Origin: Acidobacteriota bacterium
GTDB taxonomy: Bacteria > Acidobacteriota > Terriglobia > Terriglobales > Acidobacteriaceae
Reading direction: 5' to 3'
Assembly: GCA_021782675.1 (NCBI GenBank)
Contig: JAJXUS010000176.1
Span: 1-5,496 of the forward strand
DNA: 5,496 nucleotides
Positions within the stretch are counted from its first letter, which is position 1. Each line of letters starts with the position of its first letter. A program made the position numbers and the translations under genes. The notes beneath the pieces were generated by a model. It ran no database searches. It was not told the DNA's origin and was given only the letters and a program-made list of their open reading frames with translations. Shown here piece after piece: positions 1 through 5,496 of the stretch.

Positions 1-1
1 C

Positions 2-2032
2 GAGAACTGCATCCAGCTGATCATTGCCGACCAGCCCTGCCTGGCTGACGGGCACGTGAACCATTGCGAAGAACCGATCCTGCTGCTTGCGCACCCTGAC
101 CGGAACAAGCTGCGGGCTGCGCTGAACGCGGTACGCGTGGAGTACGATCCGCTGCCTGCGGTGCTCACCATCGAGGAAAGCGAACGCCGCGACCCGGTCA
201 TCTGGGGCGAAGACAATCTGCTCAAGAGCTTCCTGCTTGAAAAGGGCGACGTGAACTCCGCCTGGGCCGGAGCCGCGCACATTGTGGAGCGCGAGTACCG
301 CACCGGTGCGCAGGAGCATCTTTACATCGAGCCCAACGGCATCATCGCGGAATACAGCGCCAGCAACGGGGTAACGGTCTGGGGCTCGCTGCAGTGTCCT
401 TATTACGTCTTCAAGTCCCTGCGCGGCGTCTTCGCGCTGCCGGAAGACAAGGTGCGCGTGGTGCAGACAGAGACCGGCGGCGCCTTCGGCGGCAAGGAGG
501 ATTATCCCTCCATGCTCGCCTGCCACGCGGCGCTGCTGGCGATGAAGTGCGGCCATCCAGTGAAGATGGTGTACGACCGCATGGAAGACCTTGCCGCGAC
601 AACAAAGCGGCATCCGGCGCGCATCCGCCACCGCAGCGCGGTGGATGCGAATGGCAAGCTTCTGGCTATGGAAATCGAACTGGACACGGACGGCGGAGCA
701 TACGCAACGCTCTCTTCTACCGTGCTATCCCGTGCAACCCTGCACTCCACCGGCCCCTATCTTTGCCCGAATGTGCGCGTGCGTGCTCGCTCCTGGGCGA
801 CCAACCACGTGCCTTATGGGGCATTCCGTGGCTTCGGCGCGCCGCAGGCCATCTTCGCAATGGAGCGGCAGATGGATGAGATCGCCGCCGCGACGGGAAT
901 TGATCCGGCAGAACTGCGGCGCAGGAATTTCCTGCATCAGGGCGAAAGCAACGCGACCGAACAGTTGATGCGCGAGCCTGTGATGATGGACGAGCTGCTC
1001 GACCGCGCTTTGACCGGGAGCCAGTTTCACGCACGGCGCGCTCGCTTCCAACGCGAGAACGCTGACAACCCGGTGAAGCGCGGGATGGGGCTGGCAGCCT
1101 TCTATCATGGCTCTGGATTTACCGGATCGGGCGAAGTCTATCTGAACTCCCAGGCCGGGGTGGACGTTACGCCCGACCGCTCCGTGCGTGTACTCGTTTC
1201 AAACACTGAGTTTGGCCAGGGCACTAACACGATTCTGCCCCAGATTGCCGCCGAGGCGCTGGCCATCGACTACGACGATGTGGCCATGGCGCCGCCGGAT
1301 ACCGGCATCGTTCCCAACAGCGGACCAACTGTGGCCTCTCGCACCTCAATGGTGGTGGGCAGATTGATTGAGCGGGCCAGCCTGCAGCTCATCGAGATGC
1401 TGCGCCGTGAAGCCGACCTGGGCGCAGACCATACGCGCGAGGAGTTCTTTGCCGCATGCGCGCGCTATCGGGCTGCGAATGGCAAAGTGCTTTCGCTGTG
1501 CCGCTATGAGCCGCCGCCGGGCATCTACTGGGACGATCAGAAGTACCACGGCGAAGCGTATCCGGCGTATGCTTGGGCGGTTTATGTTGCCCAGGTCGCG
1601 GTGGACACCGTGACCTACGCGGCCGAGGTGGAAGAGTTCTGGGCCGTGCAGGAGGTGGGCCGCGTGTTGAACCCGGCGCTGGCCACGGGCCAGATTGAAG
1701 GCGGCATCGCGCAGGGCATTGGTTACGCGCTCTACGAGAAGGTCGTGTCGCAGGATGGGCACATGGCCAACAACCAGATGACCAACTACATTATTCCCAC
1801 AGCCGAGGATGTTCCGCCCATCCATATTGGCTTTGCCGAGGTCCCATTTCAGTACGGCGGCTTCGGCGCCAAGGGCATCGGCGAGCTGCCGCACGACGGA
1901 CCGGCGCCGGCGATCCTGAATGCCATCCGTGACGCGACCGGCGTGGCGATGAATGCGATTCCCCTGCTGCCTGAGGACCTGTTTGCCGCGCTAAGGGCGC
2001 ACCATGCCGAAGAGGAGCCGGCACCGCGATGA
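2..2032 (+). CDS. Xanthine dehydrogenase family, molybdopterin-binding large subunit (5' end outside window)
   Basis: This is the catalytic subunit of a molybdenum hydroxylase, which hydroxylates a carbon next to a ring nitrogen using water and passes electrons to Fe-S clusters. The frame is open from base 2. The GTG at 56 is internal: residues before it fit the family, so the true start lies upstream. The visible 676 residues lack perhaps 60-90 N-terminal ones compared with family members of about 750. Landmarks are a glycine-rich cofactor loop GGAFGGKE (Glu codon 497-499), FRGFGAPQ (Arg codon 827-829), GQGTNT (from 1214), SGPTVASR (about 1318-1341), GGIAQGIGYALYE (about 1700-1738) and GAKGIGE, with the catalytic Glu at 1883-1885. 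The first Glu and the Arg match bovine XDH Glu802 and Arg880, which contact purines and are replaced in aldehyde oxidases. The CO dehydrogenase loop AYRCSFR is absent. A purine substrate is therefore favoured, but nicotinate-like heterocycles remain possible. The gene overlaps the next by 4 bp. Confidence 0.95.
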   Translation, partial: ENCIQLIIADQPCLADGHVNHCEEPILLLAHPDRNKLRAALNAVRVEYDPLPAVLTIEESERRDPVIWGEDNLLKSFLLEKGDVNSAWAGAAHIVEREYRTGAQEHLYIEPNGIIAEYSASNGVTVWGSLQCPYYVFKSLRGVFALPEDKVRVVQTETGGAFGGKEDYPSMLACHAALLAMKCGHPVKMVYDRMEDLAATTKRHPARIRHRSAVDANGKLLAMEIELDTDGGAYATLSSTVLSRATLHSTGPYLCPNVRVRARSWATNHVPYGAFRGFGAPQAIFAMERQMDEIAAATGIDPAELRRRNFLHQGESNATEQLMREPVMMDELLDRALTGSQFHARRARFQRENADNPVKRGMGLAAFYHGSGFTGSGEVYLNSQAGVDVTPDRSVRVLVSNTEFGQGTNTILPQIAAEALAIDYDDVAMAPPDTGIVPNSGPTVASRTSMVVGRLIERASLQLIEMLRREADLGADHTREEFFAACARYRAANGKVLSLCRYEPPPGIYWDDQKYHGEAYPAYAWAVYVAQVAVDTVTYAAEVEEFWAVQEVGRVLNPALATGQIEGGIAQGIGYALYEKVVSQDGHMANNQMTNYIIPTAEDVPPIHIGFAEVPFQYGGFGAKGIGELPHDGPAPAILNAIRDATGVAMNAIPLLPEDLFAALRAHHAEEEPAPR

Positions 2033-2541
2033 ACGCAACCTGGCCAGCCATTCATTTCACCGTGAACGGCGCAAGCTGCTCGGTAACGGTTCCGCCCATG
2101 AAGCGGCTGCTCGACGTGCTGCGCGAAGACCTGCATCTGACCGGGAGCAAGGAAGGCTGCGGCGAAGGCGAGTGCGGATCGTGTTCGGTGCGCATGAACG
2201 GCGAGCTGGTGAACAGTTGCCTGGTGCCCGTGCTGCAGGCAGAAGGTACGCAGATCGAGACGGTGGAAGGGCTGGCGGTGGACGGCGAGCTGCATCCGCT
2301 ACAGGTGGCGTTTCTAGAGCATGGCGGTGCGCAATGCGGCATTTGCACTCCGGGAGTGCTGATGGCGGCCACTCAGCTTCTCGCCCACAATCCTCATCCA
2401 GAACTGCCCGAGATCCGCGAAGCCCTCGCCGGCAATCTCTGCCGCTGCACCGGATTCATGCGCATCTTTGCATCCATCCAAGCAGCCGCGGCGGCCGCCG
2501 CGCCCAGCGCGAAAGGGGAGCATCATGCGCGGCAATCCTGA
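2029..2541 (+). CDS. Xanthine dehydrogenase family, [2Fe-2S] iron-sulfur subunit
   Basis: This 170-residue protein is the electron-transfer small subunit, carrying electrons from the molybdenum centre to FAD. Residues 1-80 form a plant-ferredoxin-type domain with cluster cysteines C44, C49, C52 and C64 (CGEGECGSC then C). Residues 85-155 form the helical second-cluster domain with C103 and C106 (QCGICTPG) and C138 and C140 (NLCRCTGF). All eight cysteines are present, so both clusters should assemble. Length is normal for the family (about 150-175). The C-terminus ends in an alanine-rich tail (about residues 149-157) with no obvious function. The start is fixed by the ATGA overlap with the large subunit and by a purine-rich AGAGGAG at 2011-2017, 11 nt upstream. 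The 3' end overlaps the FAD subunit start by 17 bp. A similar subunit occurs in CO dehydrogenases and nicotinate or isoquinoline hydroxylases, so it does not itself define the substrate. Confidence 0.96.
   Translation: MNATWPAIHFTVNGASCSVTVPPMKRLLDVLREDLHLTGSKEGCGEGECGSCSVRMNGELVNSCLVPVLQAEGTQIETVEGLAVDGELHPLQVAFLEHGGAQCGICTPGVLMAATQLLAHNPHPELPEIREALAGNLCRCTGFMRIFASIQAAAAAAAPSAKGEHHARQS
2512..2520 (+). promoter_or_regulatory. Ribosome binding site for the FAD subunit
   Basis: AAAGGGGAG lies 4 nt before the ATG at 2525, inside the end of the Fe-S subunit gene. It is the best Shine-Dalgarno-like sequence near this junction and supports starting at 2525 rather than at the in-frame ATG at 2468. 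Starting at 2468 would add a basic, proline-rich extension with no counterpart in the family. The spacing is slightly short. Confidence 0.6.
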
Positions 2542-3403
2542 AGCTCATCAACTGGTCGCGCCGGGTTCGCTGGGCGGCGTGCTGGAATTGATGGCGCGCG
2601 AGCCGGGCGAGTGGACGCCGATCGCCGGCGGCACGGAGCTGATGGTGGCCTTTTCCGCCGGCAGGCTGACTGCGCCCAGGCTTGTGAGCCTTTGGGGAAT
2701 CTCTGAGCTGCGCTTCATCCAAGTGACGCCTGAGACGATTGCGATCGGCGCCGGAGCGACGTTTCTGGATATGCGCCGGCACAAGGTGCTCTCTGACGAG
2801 CTGCCGCTGATTGCCCGAGCGTCGGGCTGGATCGGCTCCGTCGCCAACCAGAGCCGGGCAACGCTGGGCGGCAACCTTGTCAACGGTTCGCCCGCGGCGG
2901 ACTCGTCGCCGGCGCTGCTGGTCTACGACGCCGAGGTGGAGCTGATCTCGGTGCGCGGGCGGCGCAGGATTCCTTATGCGGCCTTTCATTCAGGCTACAA
3001 GAGCAACATCATGGCCGCGGACGAGCTGCTCTTCGCAGTGCATCTGCCGCGCCGTTTCGCGGCTCACCGCCAATATTTGCGCAAGGTGGGAACGCGCCGC
3101 GCAATGGCCATCTCCAAAGTGGCGCTGGCCGCAACGGCGCGGCTGGAGAACGCCGTCGTGCGCGAGATCCGCGTTGCCGCGGCGAGTCTTGCTCCTTTCC
3201 CTGTGCGCCTGGTCAAGACAGAAGCCGCGCTGCTGGATCGGCCTCTGGGGCGCGAGAGCCTGCTGGCGGCGCGCGCCGCGCTTCTTGATGAGGCTCGGCC
3301 CATCGACGACATTCGCTCTACGGCAGATTACCGGCGCCAGGTTGCCGTGAATCTGCTGGAGGAGTTTCTGCTCGAGCTGCGTCGGGAACGCGTCCGCCAG
3401 TAA
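2525..3403 (+). CDS. Xanthine dehydrogenase family, FAD-binding medium subunit
   Basis: This 292-residue subunit belongs to the FAD_binding_5 / CO dehydrogenase flavoprotein family. It takes electrons from the Fe-S subunit and passes them to NAD+ or another acceptor. The first FAD loop is AGGTELMV (residues 34-41). The second is TLGGNLVNGSPAADSSP (113-129), close to the canonical TIGGN...SP..D..P pattern. The C-terminal domain holds GTRRAMAISKVALAA (about 194-208) and ends with the usual STADYRRQVAVNLL signature. Length is normal for the family (about 280-300). There is no sign of the extra [4Fe-4S] insertion known in 4-hydroxybenzoyl-CoA reductase. The start at 2525 is chosen over 2468 because the upstream residues do not fit the family and a good ribosome site precedes 2525. 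It is the third gene of the tightly packed hydroxylase set. The electron acceptor cannot be assigned from sequence alone. Confidence 0.95.
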   Translation: MRGNPEAHQLVAPGSLGGVLELMAREPGEWTPIAGGTELMVAFSAGRLTAPRLVSLWGISELRFIQVTPETIAIGAGATFLDMRRHKVLSDELPLIARASGWIGSVANQSRATLGGNLVNGSPAADSSPALLVYDAEVELISVRGRRRIPYAAFHSGYKSNIMAADELLFAVHLPRRFAAHRQYLRKVGTRRAMAISKVALAATARLENAVVREIRVAAASLAPFPVRLVKTEAALLDRPLGRESLLAARAALLDEARPIDDIRSTADYRRQVAVNLLEEFLLELRRERVRQ

Positions 3404-3408
3404 ATGCG

Positions 3409-3429
3409 GTCGCGGCGTCCGGCCGCGAC
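3409..3429. other. Perfect 8-bp hairpin between FAD-subunit gene and amidase gene
   Basis: GTCGCGGC (3409-3416) and GCCGCGAC (3422-3429) pair perfectly around the 5-nt loop GTCCG, starting 6 nt after the TAA of the FAD-subunit gene. No T-tract follows, so it is not a classic intrinsic terminator. It could protect the 3' end of the hydroxylase transcript or weaken read-through into the amidase. That role is inferred; the inverted repeat itself is plain in the sequence. Confidence 0.55.
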
Positions 3430-3436
3430 GCTGACC

Positions 3437-3442
3437 TACAAT
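3437..3442 (+). promoter_or_regulatory. Possible -10 promoter element (TACAAT) for the amidase gene
   Basis: TACAAT matches the sigma-70 -10 consensus TATAAT at five of six bases. It ends 6 nt before the ATG at 3449, which would place transcription initiation at or next to the start codon. No Shine-Dalgarno sequence precedes that ATG, consistent with a leaderless message. No convincing -35 is seen; the expected position overlaps the hairpin at 3409-3429. The call rests on one hexamer and its spacing. Confidence 0.35.
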
Positions 3443-3448
3443 CTGCCT

Positions 3449-4768
3449 ATGACGCCGATTTCCTGGACTGTGCGCGGCCTGCGCCGCGAGCTCGCCGACG
3501 GCCGGCTTGACCCAATGCAATTAGCCGCGGAGGCGCTGGCTCGCGCCAACGGAAACGCCGGCGCGAACACGTATCTGTGGCGCGATGCGGAGTGGACGCG
3601 CAGCGAGGCGCAACGGGCCGAAGCGATTCCGGCTGCGGCGGGCGGCGCATTTGGCGATGGCCGCAGCGCGCTATGGGGCATTCCGGTTTCAGTGAAGGAC
3701 TGCTTCGATCTGGCCGGAACTCCAAACTCCTGCGGCACGCGTTTTTATCGCCAGCGCAATGGCATTGCCGGCCGCGATTCGTGGCTGGTGGAGCGGCTGC
3801 GCGCGTTGGGCGCAGTCATCACCGGCAAGACGCATCTGCATCCGCTGGCGTACGGCATTACCGGCGAGAATCCCGAGTTTGGCGACTGCATTCAGCCGGG
3901 GGCCGCGGACGCGCTCACCGGCGGCTCTTCAAGCGGCGCTTCGGCGAGCGTGCTGGAGGGCTCGGCGGTTGCGGCCATTGGAACCGATACGGGCGGCTCG
4001 GTGCGGGCGCCGGCGGCGCTGTGCGGTCTGGCTGGATATCGCGCTTCGCTGGGGCGCGGCGACTGGCGCGGCGGCGCGCATCTGGCGGAGTCGTTCGACA
4101 CCTTTGGCTGGCTCTTCCGCGACCTGGAAGATGCGCCTCTGCTCAATCTGCCGTTTGCGCCGCAGGGCGCGAAGGCCGCGCGCAGCTTCACGCGCTTTGC
4201 CTATGTCGGCGATGCCTTTCTTCACGACTGCGAGCCGCAGGTTCGCGCCAGCTTTGCCGCGCTCATTCGCGAGCTGGAGGAGTTGGGTCTGCAGGGCCGC
4301 GCCGTCGATGTGGGCTGGTGGTCGGATTCGACGGAGATCTTTGCGCCCATTCAGGCGTCGGAGGCGGCGCGGTTGCATGCCGGAAATTTCGAGCACTTTG
4401 AGCCGCTGATCCGGGCGCGGCTGGCCTGGGGAGCGAGCCAGAGCGGGGACGAGATTGCCCGGTTGCGGCAGCGGCATGCGGAGTTTCGCGAGCGCATGGA
4501 CGAGCTTTTTGCCGGCGACGAACTGCTGATGCTTCCCAGCATTCCCATTGCCACGCTCACCGTGGCGGCGGCCAAGAGCGCGGAGGGCGACGCCATCCGC
4601 AAGCGGCTGCTGCGCTACACCACGCCATTCAGCCTGGCCGGCGTTCCCTGCGTTGCCATTCCCTGTGCTGCGGGAGGCATGCAACTGGCGGCCGGGCGCG
4701 AGATGGACGAGGCGCTGCTCGAACTGGCCGCGGCTCTGGGACGGCGGAGACGCGAGAAGCAGGTCTGA
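3449..4768 (+). CDS. Amidase signature family hydrolase
   Basis: This 439-residue protein belongs to the amidase signature family (relatives include GatA, AtzF and bacterial amidases), cytoplasmic serine hydrolases that cleave carboxamide C-N bonds. The catalytic Lys is K83 in PVSVKDCFD. The cis-Ser is S160 in GGSSSGASAS and the nucleophile is S184 in GTDTGGSVRAP. The 24-residue spacing between the two serines equals that in FAAH and GatA, so the triad looks intact. The C-terminal part contains PSIPIATL and a TPFSLAGVPCVAIPC segment typical of the fold. Length is slightly short for the family. The ATG at 3449 is chosen because family similarity begins within a few residues of it. The in-frame ATG at 3404, directly abutting the TAA of the previous gene, would add 15 basic residues encoded partly by a hairpin, but translational coupling makes it a real alternative. 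Substrate unknown; adjacency to the hydroxylase suggests, but does not show, a role in breakdown of an N-heterocycle or its amide. Confidence 0.93.
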   Translation: MTPISWTVRGLRRELADGRLDPMQLAAEALARANGNAGANTYLWRDAEWTRSEAQRAEAIPAAAGGAFGDGRSALWGIPVSVKDCFDLAGTPNSCGTRFYRQRNGIAGRDSWLVERLRALGAVITGKTHLHPLAYGITGENPEFGDCIQPGAADALTGGSSSGASASVLEGSAVAAIGTDTGGSVRAPAALCGLAGYRASLGRGDWRGGAHLAESFDTFGWLFRDLEDAPLLNLPFAPQGAKAARSFTRFAYVGDAFLHDCEPQVRASFAALIRELEELGLQGRAVDVGWWSDSTEIFAPIQASEAARLHAGNFEHFEPLIRARLAWGASQSGDEIARLRQRHAEFRERMDELFAGDELLMLPSIPIATLTVAAAKSAEGDAIRKRLLRYTTPFSLAGVPCVAIPCAAGGMQLAAGREMDEALLELAAALGRRRREKQV

Positions 4769-4777
4769 GCGGCTTCC

Positions 4778-4795
4778 GGCATGCTTGGGCATGTC
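4778..4795. terminator. Weak hairpin downstream of the amidase, possible terminator
   Basis: GGCATGC (4778-4784) pairs with GCATGTC (4789-4795) around the loop TTGG, seven pairs including one G-T. It begins 10 nt after the amidase stop codon. No T-run follows, so an intrinsic terminator is doubtful. It is the only stem-loop directly behind the gene. Confidence 0.25.
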
Positions 4796-4798
4796 AGC

Positions 4799-4812
4799 GA
4801 TGGGCTGGCCGT
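4799..4812. repeat. 14-bp direct repeat, left copy
   Basis: GATGGGCTGGCCGT is repeated exactly at 5230-5243, with no similarity directly flanking either copy. The two copies bracket the 28-bp repeats and the G-rich tract. Confidence 0.7.
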
Positions 4813-4853
4813 ACCCCGTAATGTTGCGTAAAGGCACCCCCCCCGGTTTTTTT

Positions 4854-4881
4854 GGCATACGTCAGATTCTACGTGCTTTAG
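4854..4881. repeat. 28-bp direct repeat, copy 1
   Basis: The first 18 bases, GGCATACGTCAGATTCTA, match copy 3 at 17 positions. Six less conserved bases and TTAG follow. This is the outermost copy next to the C8-GG-T7 junction. Confidence 0.7.
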
Positions 4882-4895
4882 CGAGGGGCGGGCAT

Positions 4896-4923
4896 CGTAT
4901 AGGTCACATTCGACGGGAGTTAC
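4896..4923. repeat. 28-bp direct repeat, copy 2 (diverged)
   Basis: The first 18 bases, CGTATAGGTCACATTCGA, match copy 3 at 14 positions, and TTAC takes the place of the terminal TTAG at the same offset. It starts 42 bp after copy 1 and 29 bp before copy 3, so the array is not evenly spaced and is not CRISPR-like. Confidence 0.6.
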
Positions 4924-4924
4924 G

Positions 4925-4952
4925 GGCATAGGTCAGATTCTAAATGAGTTAG
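4925..4952. repeat. 28-bp direct repeat, copy 3
   Basis: GGCATAGGTCAGATTCTA followed by six bases and TTAG. It differs from copy 1 by one base in the 18-base core. The G-rich tract begins directly after it. Confidence 0.7.
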
Positions 4953-4956
4953 ATGC

Positions 4957-5172
4957 GTGCGGGCGGGGGTGCGGGCGCCTGTTTTGCCGATGTGCGGGGA
5001 TTTTTTGGGGGCGGCTGGGGTGCTTTTTCGCGGGGGTACCTGGGGTATGAACCGGGGCCTGGCTGCCGCTCCCCAGCTGTGCTTTGAGTATGCGCCGAGA
5101 TGGGGAAATTGCCCGCAAGGGCGTGGGGATTTATTTGGTTTGCCGGGGATGATTCGGGGGCTGTGGGGGCGT
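4957..5172 (+). other. G-biased tract with possible G-quadruplexes
   Basis: The + strand carries many runs of four or five G and few comparable C runs. Six G-runs lie at 4996-4999, 5007-5011, 5017-5020, 5032-5036, 5042-5045 and 5054-5057, with gaps of 5 to 11 nt, enough for intramolecular quadruplexes. Further G4-G5 runs continue to about 5168. The strand asymmetry is unlike the coding part of the window. Function unknown. Confidence 0.5.
5111..5122. other. Small GCAA-tetraloop hairpin
   Basis: GCCC (5111-5114) and GGGC (5119-5122) close a GCAA loop of the stable GNRA type. The stem is only 4 bp, so it could be chance in such GC-rich DNA. Confidence 0.25.
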
Positions 5173-5205
5173 TGGGAATCAATCTAGCTCCAGAGTTGCC
5201 TAGAA

Positions 5206-5219
5206 CCCCGTTTGCGGGG
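5206..5219. other. Hairpin 1 of the right-hand hairpin cluster
   Basis: CCCCG (5206-5210) pairs with CGGGG (5215-5219) around the loop TTTG. It is the first of several stem-loops spaced through about 190 bp. Confidence 0.45.
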
Positions 5220-5229
5220 ACCGATGCTG

Positions 5230-5243
5230 GATGGGCTGGCCGT
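5230..5243. repeat. 14-bp direct repeat, right copy
   Basis: An exact copy of GATGGGCTGGCCGT at 4799-4812. This copy also forms the left arm of a bulged stem with CGGGCCGG (5247-5254). Confidence 0.7.
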
Positions 5244-5271
5244 TTTCGGGCCGGTTGAGATTTGTAGCGAT

Positions 5272-5300
5272 CCACGGTCCCCAAATGCGAGGGACCGTGG
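5272..5300. repeat. Perfect 10-bp inverted repeat (hairpin 2)
   Basis: CCACGGTCCC (5272-5281) and GGGACCGTGG (5291-5300) are exact reverse complements around the 9-nt loop 5282-5290. A T5 run at 5310-5314 lies too far downstream for a standard terminator. Perfect pairing suggests a maintained or recently copied structure. Confidence 0.7.
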
Positions 5301-5313
5301 GCACCCTCATTTT

Positions 5314-5348
5314 TGGTGGGGACAGACGACCCCGGACCGGGGCCACCA
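5314..5348. other. Compound hairpin (hairpin 3)
   Basis: TGGTGG (5314-5319) pairs with CCACCA (5343-5348), enclosing CCCC (5330-5333) paired with GGGG (5339-5342) around GGACC. Ten bases bulge out on the left. An alternative stem, GGCCAC (5341-5346) with GTGGTC (5355-5360), would exclude this one. Confidence 0.4.
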
Positions 5349-5361
5349 GCCGTTGTGGTCT

Positions 5362-5396
5362 CCCACTCAAAACGCAAAGAACGCGTTTTGAATGGG
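5362..5396. repeat. Long near-perfect inverted repeat (hairpin 4)
   Basis: TCAAAACGC (5367-5375) and GCGTTTTGA (5383-5391) pair perfectly around the loop AAAGAAC. After a single C-A mismatch, CCCA (5362-5365) pairs with TGGG (5393-5396), giving 13 pairs in 14 positions. From memory, stems of the form CCCACTC...GAATGGGGCAC recur between genes in Terriglobia genomes; I have not verified this. Confidence 0.65.
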
Positions 5397-5496
5397 GCAC
5401 AGATCATCGTGCAGTCAGGAAGCGCGAAAAACTTGCCCGGGCCACCTGCCGAACCCGCTCCAGAGCCGACTCGAATCGCTGGCACGCGGCGGCCGT

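Larger units (their letters stand above)
4769..5496. other. Non-coding, repeat-rich intergenic region
   Basis: No reading frame here has family motifs or a credible start. Long stop-free frames exist on both strands, but their products are low-complexity (Pro/Gly/Arg-rich) and follow from G-biased composition. The region holds a weak hairpin just after the amidase, a C8-GG-T7 junction, three 28-bp repeats, a G-rich tract and a series of hairpins, listed separately. The last roughly 100 bases show no recognised feature. Confidence 0.75.

Noticed and set aside
2468..2524. An upstream ATG extending the FAD subunit by 19 residues
   Set aside because: The extension is basic and proline-rich, lies inside the Fe-S subunit gene, and is out of keeping with the family N-terminus. 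The ATG at 2525 has a good ribosome site.
3929..4858. A 309-codon minus-strand frame opposite the amidase
   Set aside because: It is a shadow of the amidase gene, which has an intact catalytic triad in its own frame. Long antisense frames are common in GC-rich genes.
4854..4952. CRISPR array
   Set aside because: Only three imperfect repeats, with unequal gaps (14 and 1 bp between units) far too short for spacers, and no cas gene nearby.
4957..5187. A 76-codon + strand frame starting with GTG in the G-rich tract
   Set aside because: No ribosome site or recognisable motif; the Gly/Arg/Trp-rich composition is what G-runs encode by default.
4949..5485. A 178-codon open frame on the minus strand across the intergenic region
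   Set aside because: The product is Pro/Gly/Ala-rich with no domain, it runs through every hairpin and the G-rich tract, and its start is an unsupported GTG. The lack of stops follows from base composition.
5392..5496. An ATG-initiated + strand frame of 35 codons running off the right edge
   Set aside because: The ATG lies in the right arm of the long inverted repeat and has no clear ribosome site. The short translation matches nothing I recognise. It could be the start of a downstream gene, but the window is too short to support it.
5461..5496. Possible tRNA T-loop-like sequence (CTCGAATCG)
   Set aside because: It does not match the GGTTCGAnTCC consensus, and no acceptor or anticodon stems can be arranged around it.

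Overview
The window is GC-rich bacterial DNA. It carries the downstream part of a molybdenum hydroxylase (xanthine dehydrogenase family) operon, then an amidase-signature hydrolase gene, then about 730 bp of non-coding, repeat-rich DNA. All recognisable genes are on the + strand. Protein style, gene order and the modular hairpins at the right end resemble soil Acidobacteriota (Terriglobia). That placement is from memory and was not checked by any search.

Positions 2-3403 hold three tightly packed genes for the three-subunit form of the enzyme. The order is molybdopterin-binding large subunit (cut by the left edge of the window), [2Fe-2S] small subunit, FAD-binding medium subunit. The first two overlap by 4 bp (ATGA) and the next two by 17 bp, so translational coupling is likely. 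All cofactor motifs are present: eight cluster cysteines, both FAD loops, and the molybdenum active-site Glu. The large subunit keeps the Glu and Arg that correspond to the purine-contacting residues of xanthine dehydrogenase. Electrons should flow Mo to two Fe-S clusters to FAD to an acceptor (NAD+ or other). A purine is the best guess for substrate, but other N-heterocycles are possible.

Positions 3449-4768 encode an amidase with an intact Lys-cisSer-Ser triad. It may be co-transcribed with the hydroxylase genes, but the short gap contains a perfect 8-bp hairpin followed by TACAAT seven bases before the likely ATG. That looks like a separate promoter giving a leaderless or nearly leaderless transcript. 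The amidase substrate cannot be read from the sequence. A joint pathway with the hydroxylase (heterocyclic nitrogen use) is an inference from adjacency.

Positions 4769-5496 contain no convincing gene. The notable parts are, in order: a C8-GG-T7 homopolymer junction; three imperfect 28-bp direct repeats (4854-4952); a strongly G-biased tract with possible G-quadruplexes (about 4957-5172); and a run of hairpins (5206-5397) that looks like an interspersed repeat module. An exact 14-bp direct repeat (4799-4812 and 5230-5243) brackets the 28-bp repeats and the G-rich tract. I read this stretch as decayed mobile or repetitive DNA. I see no strong evidence for a new multi-gene system.
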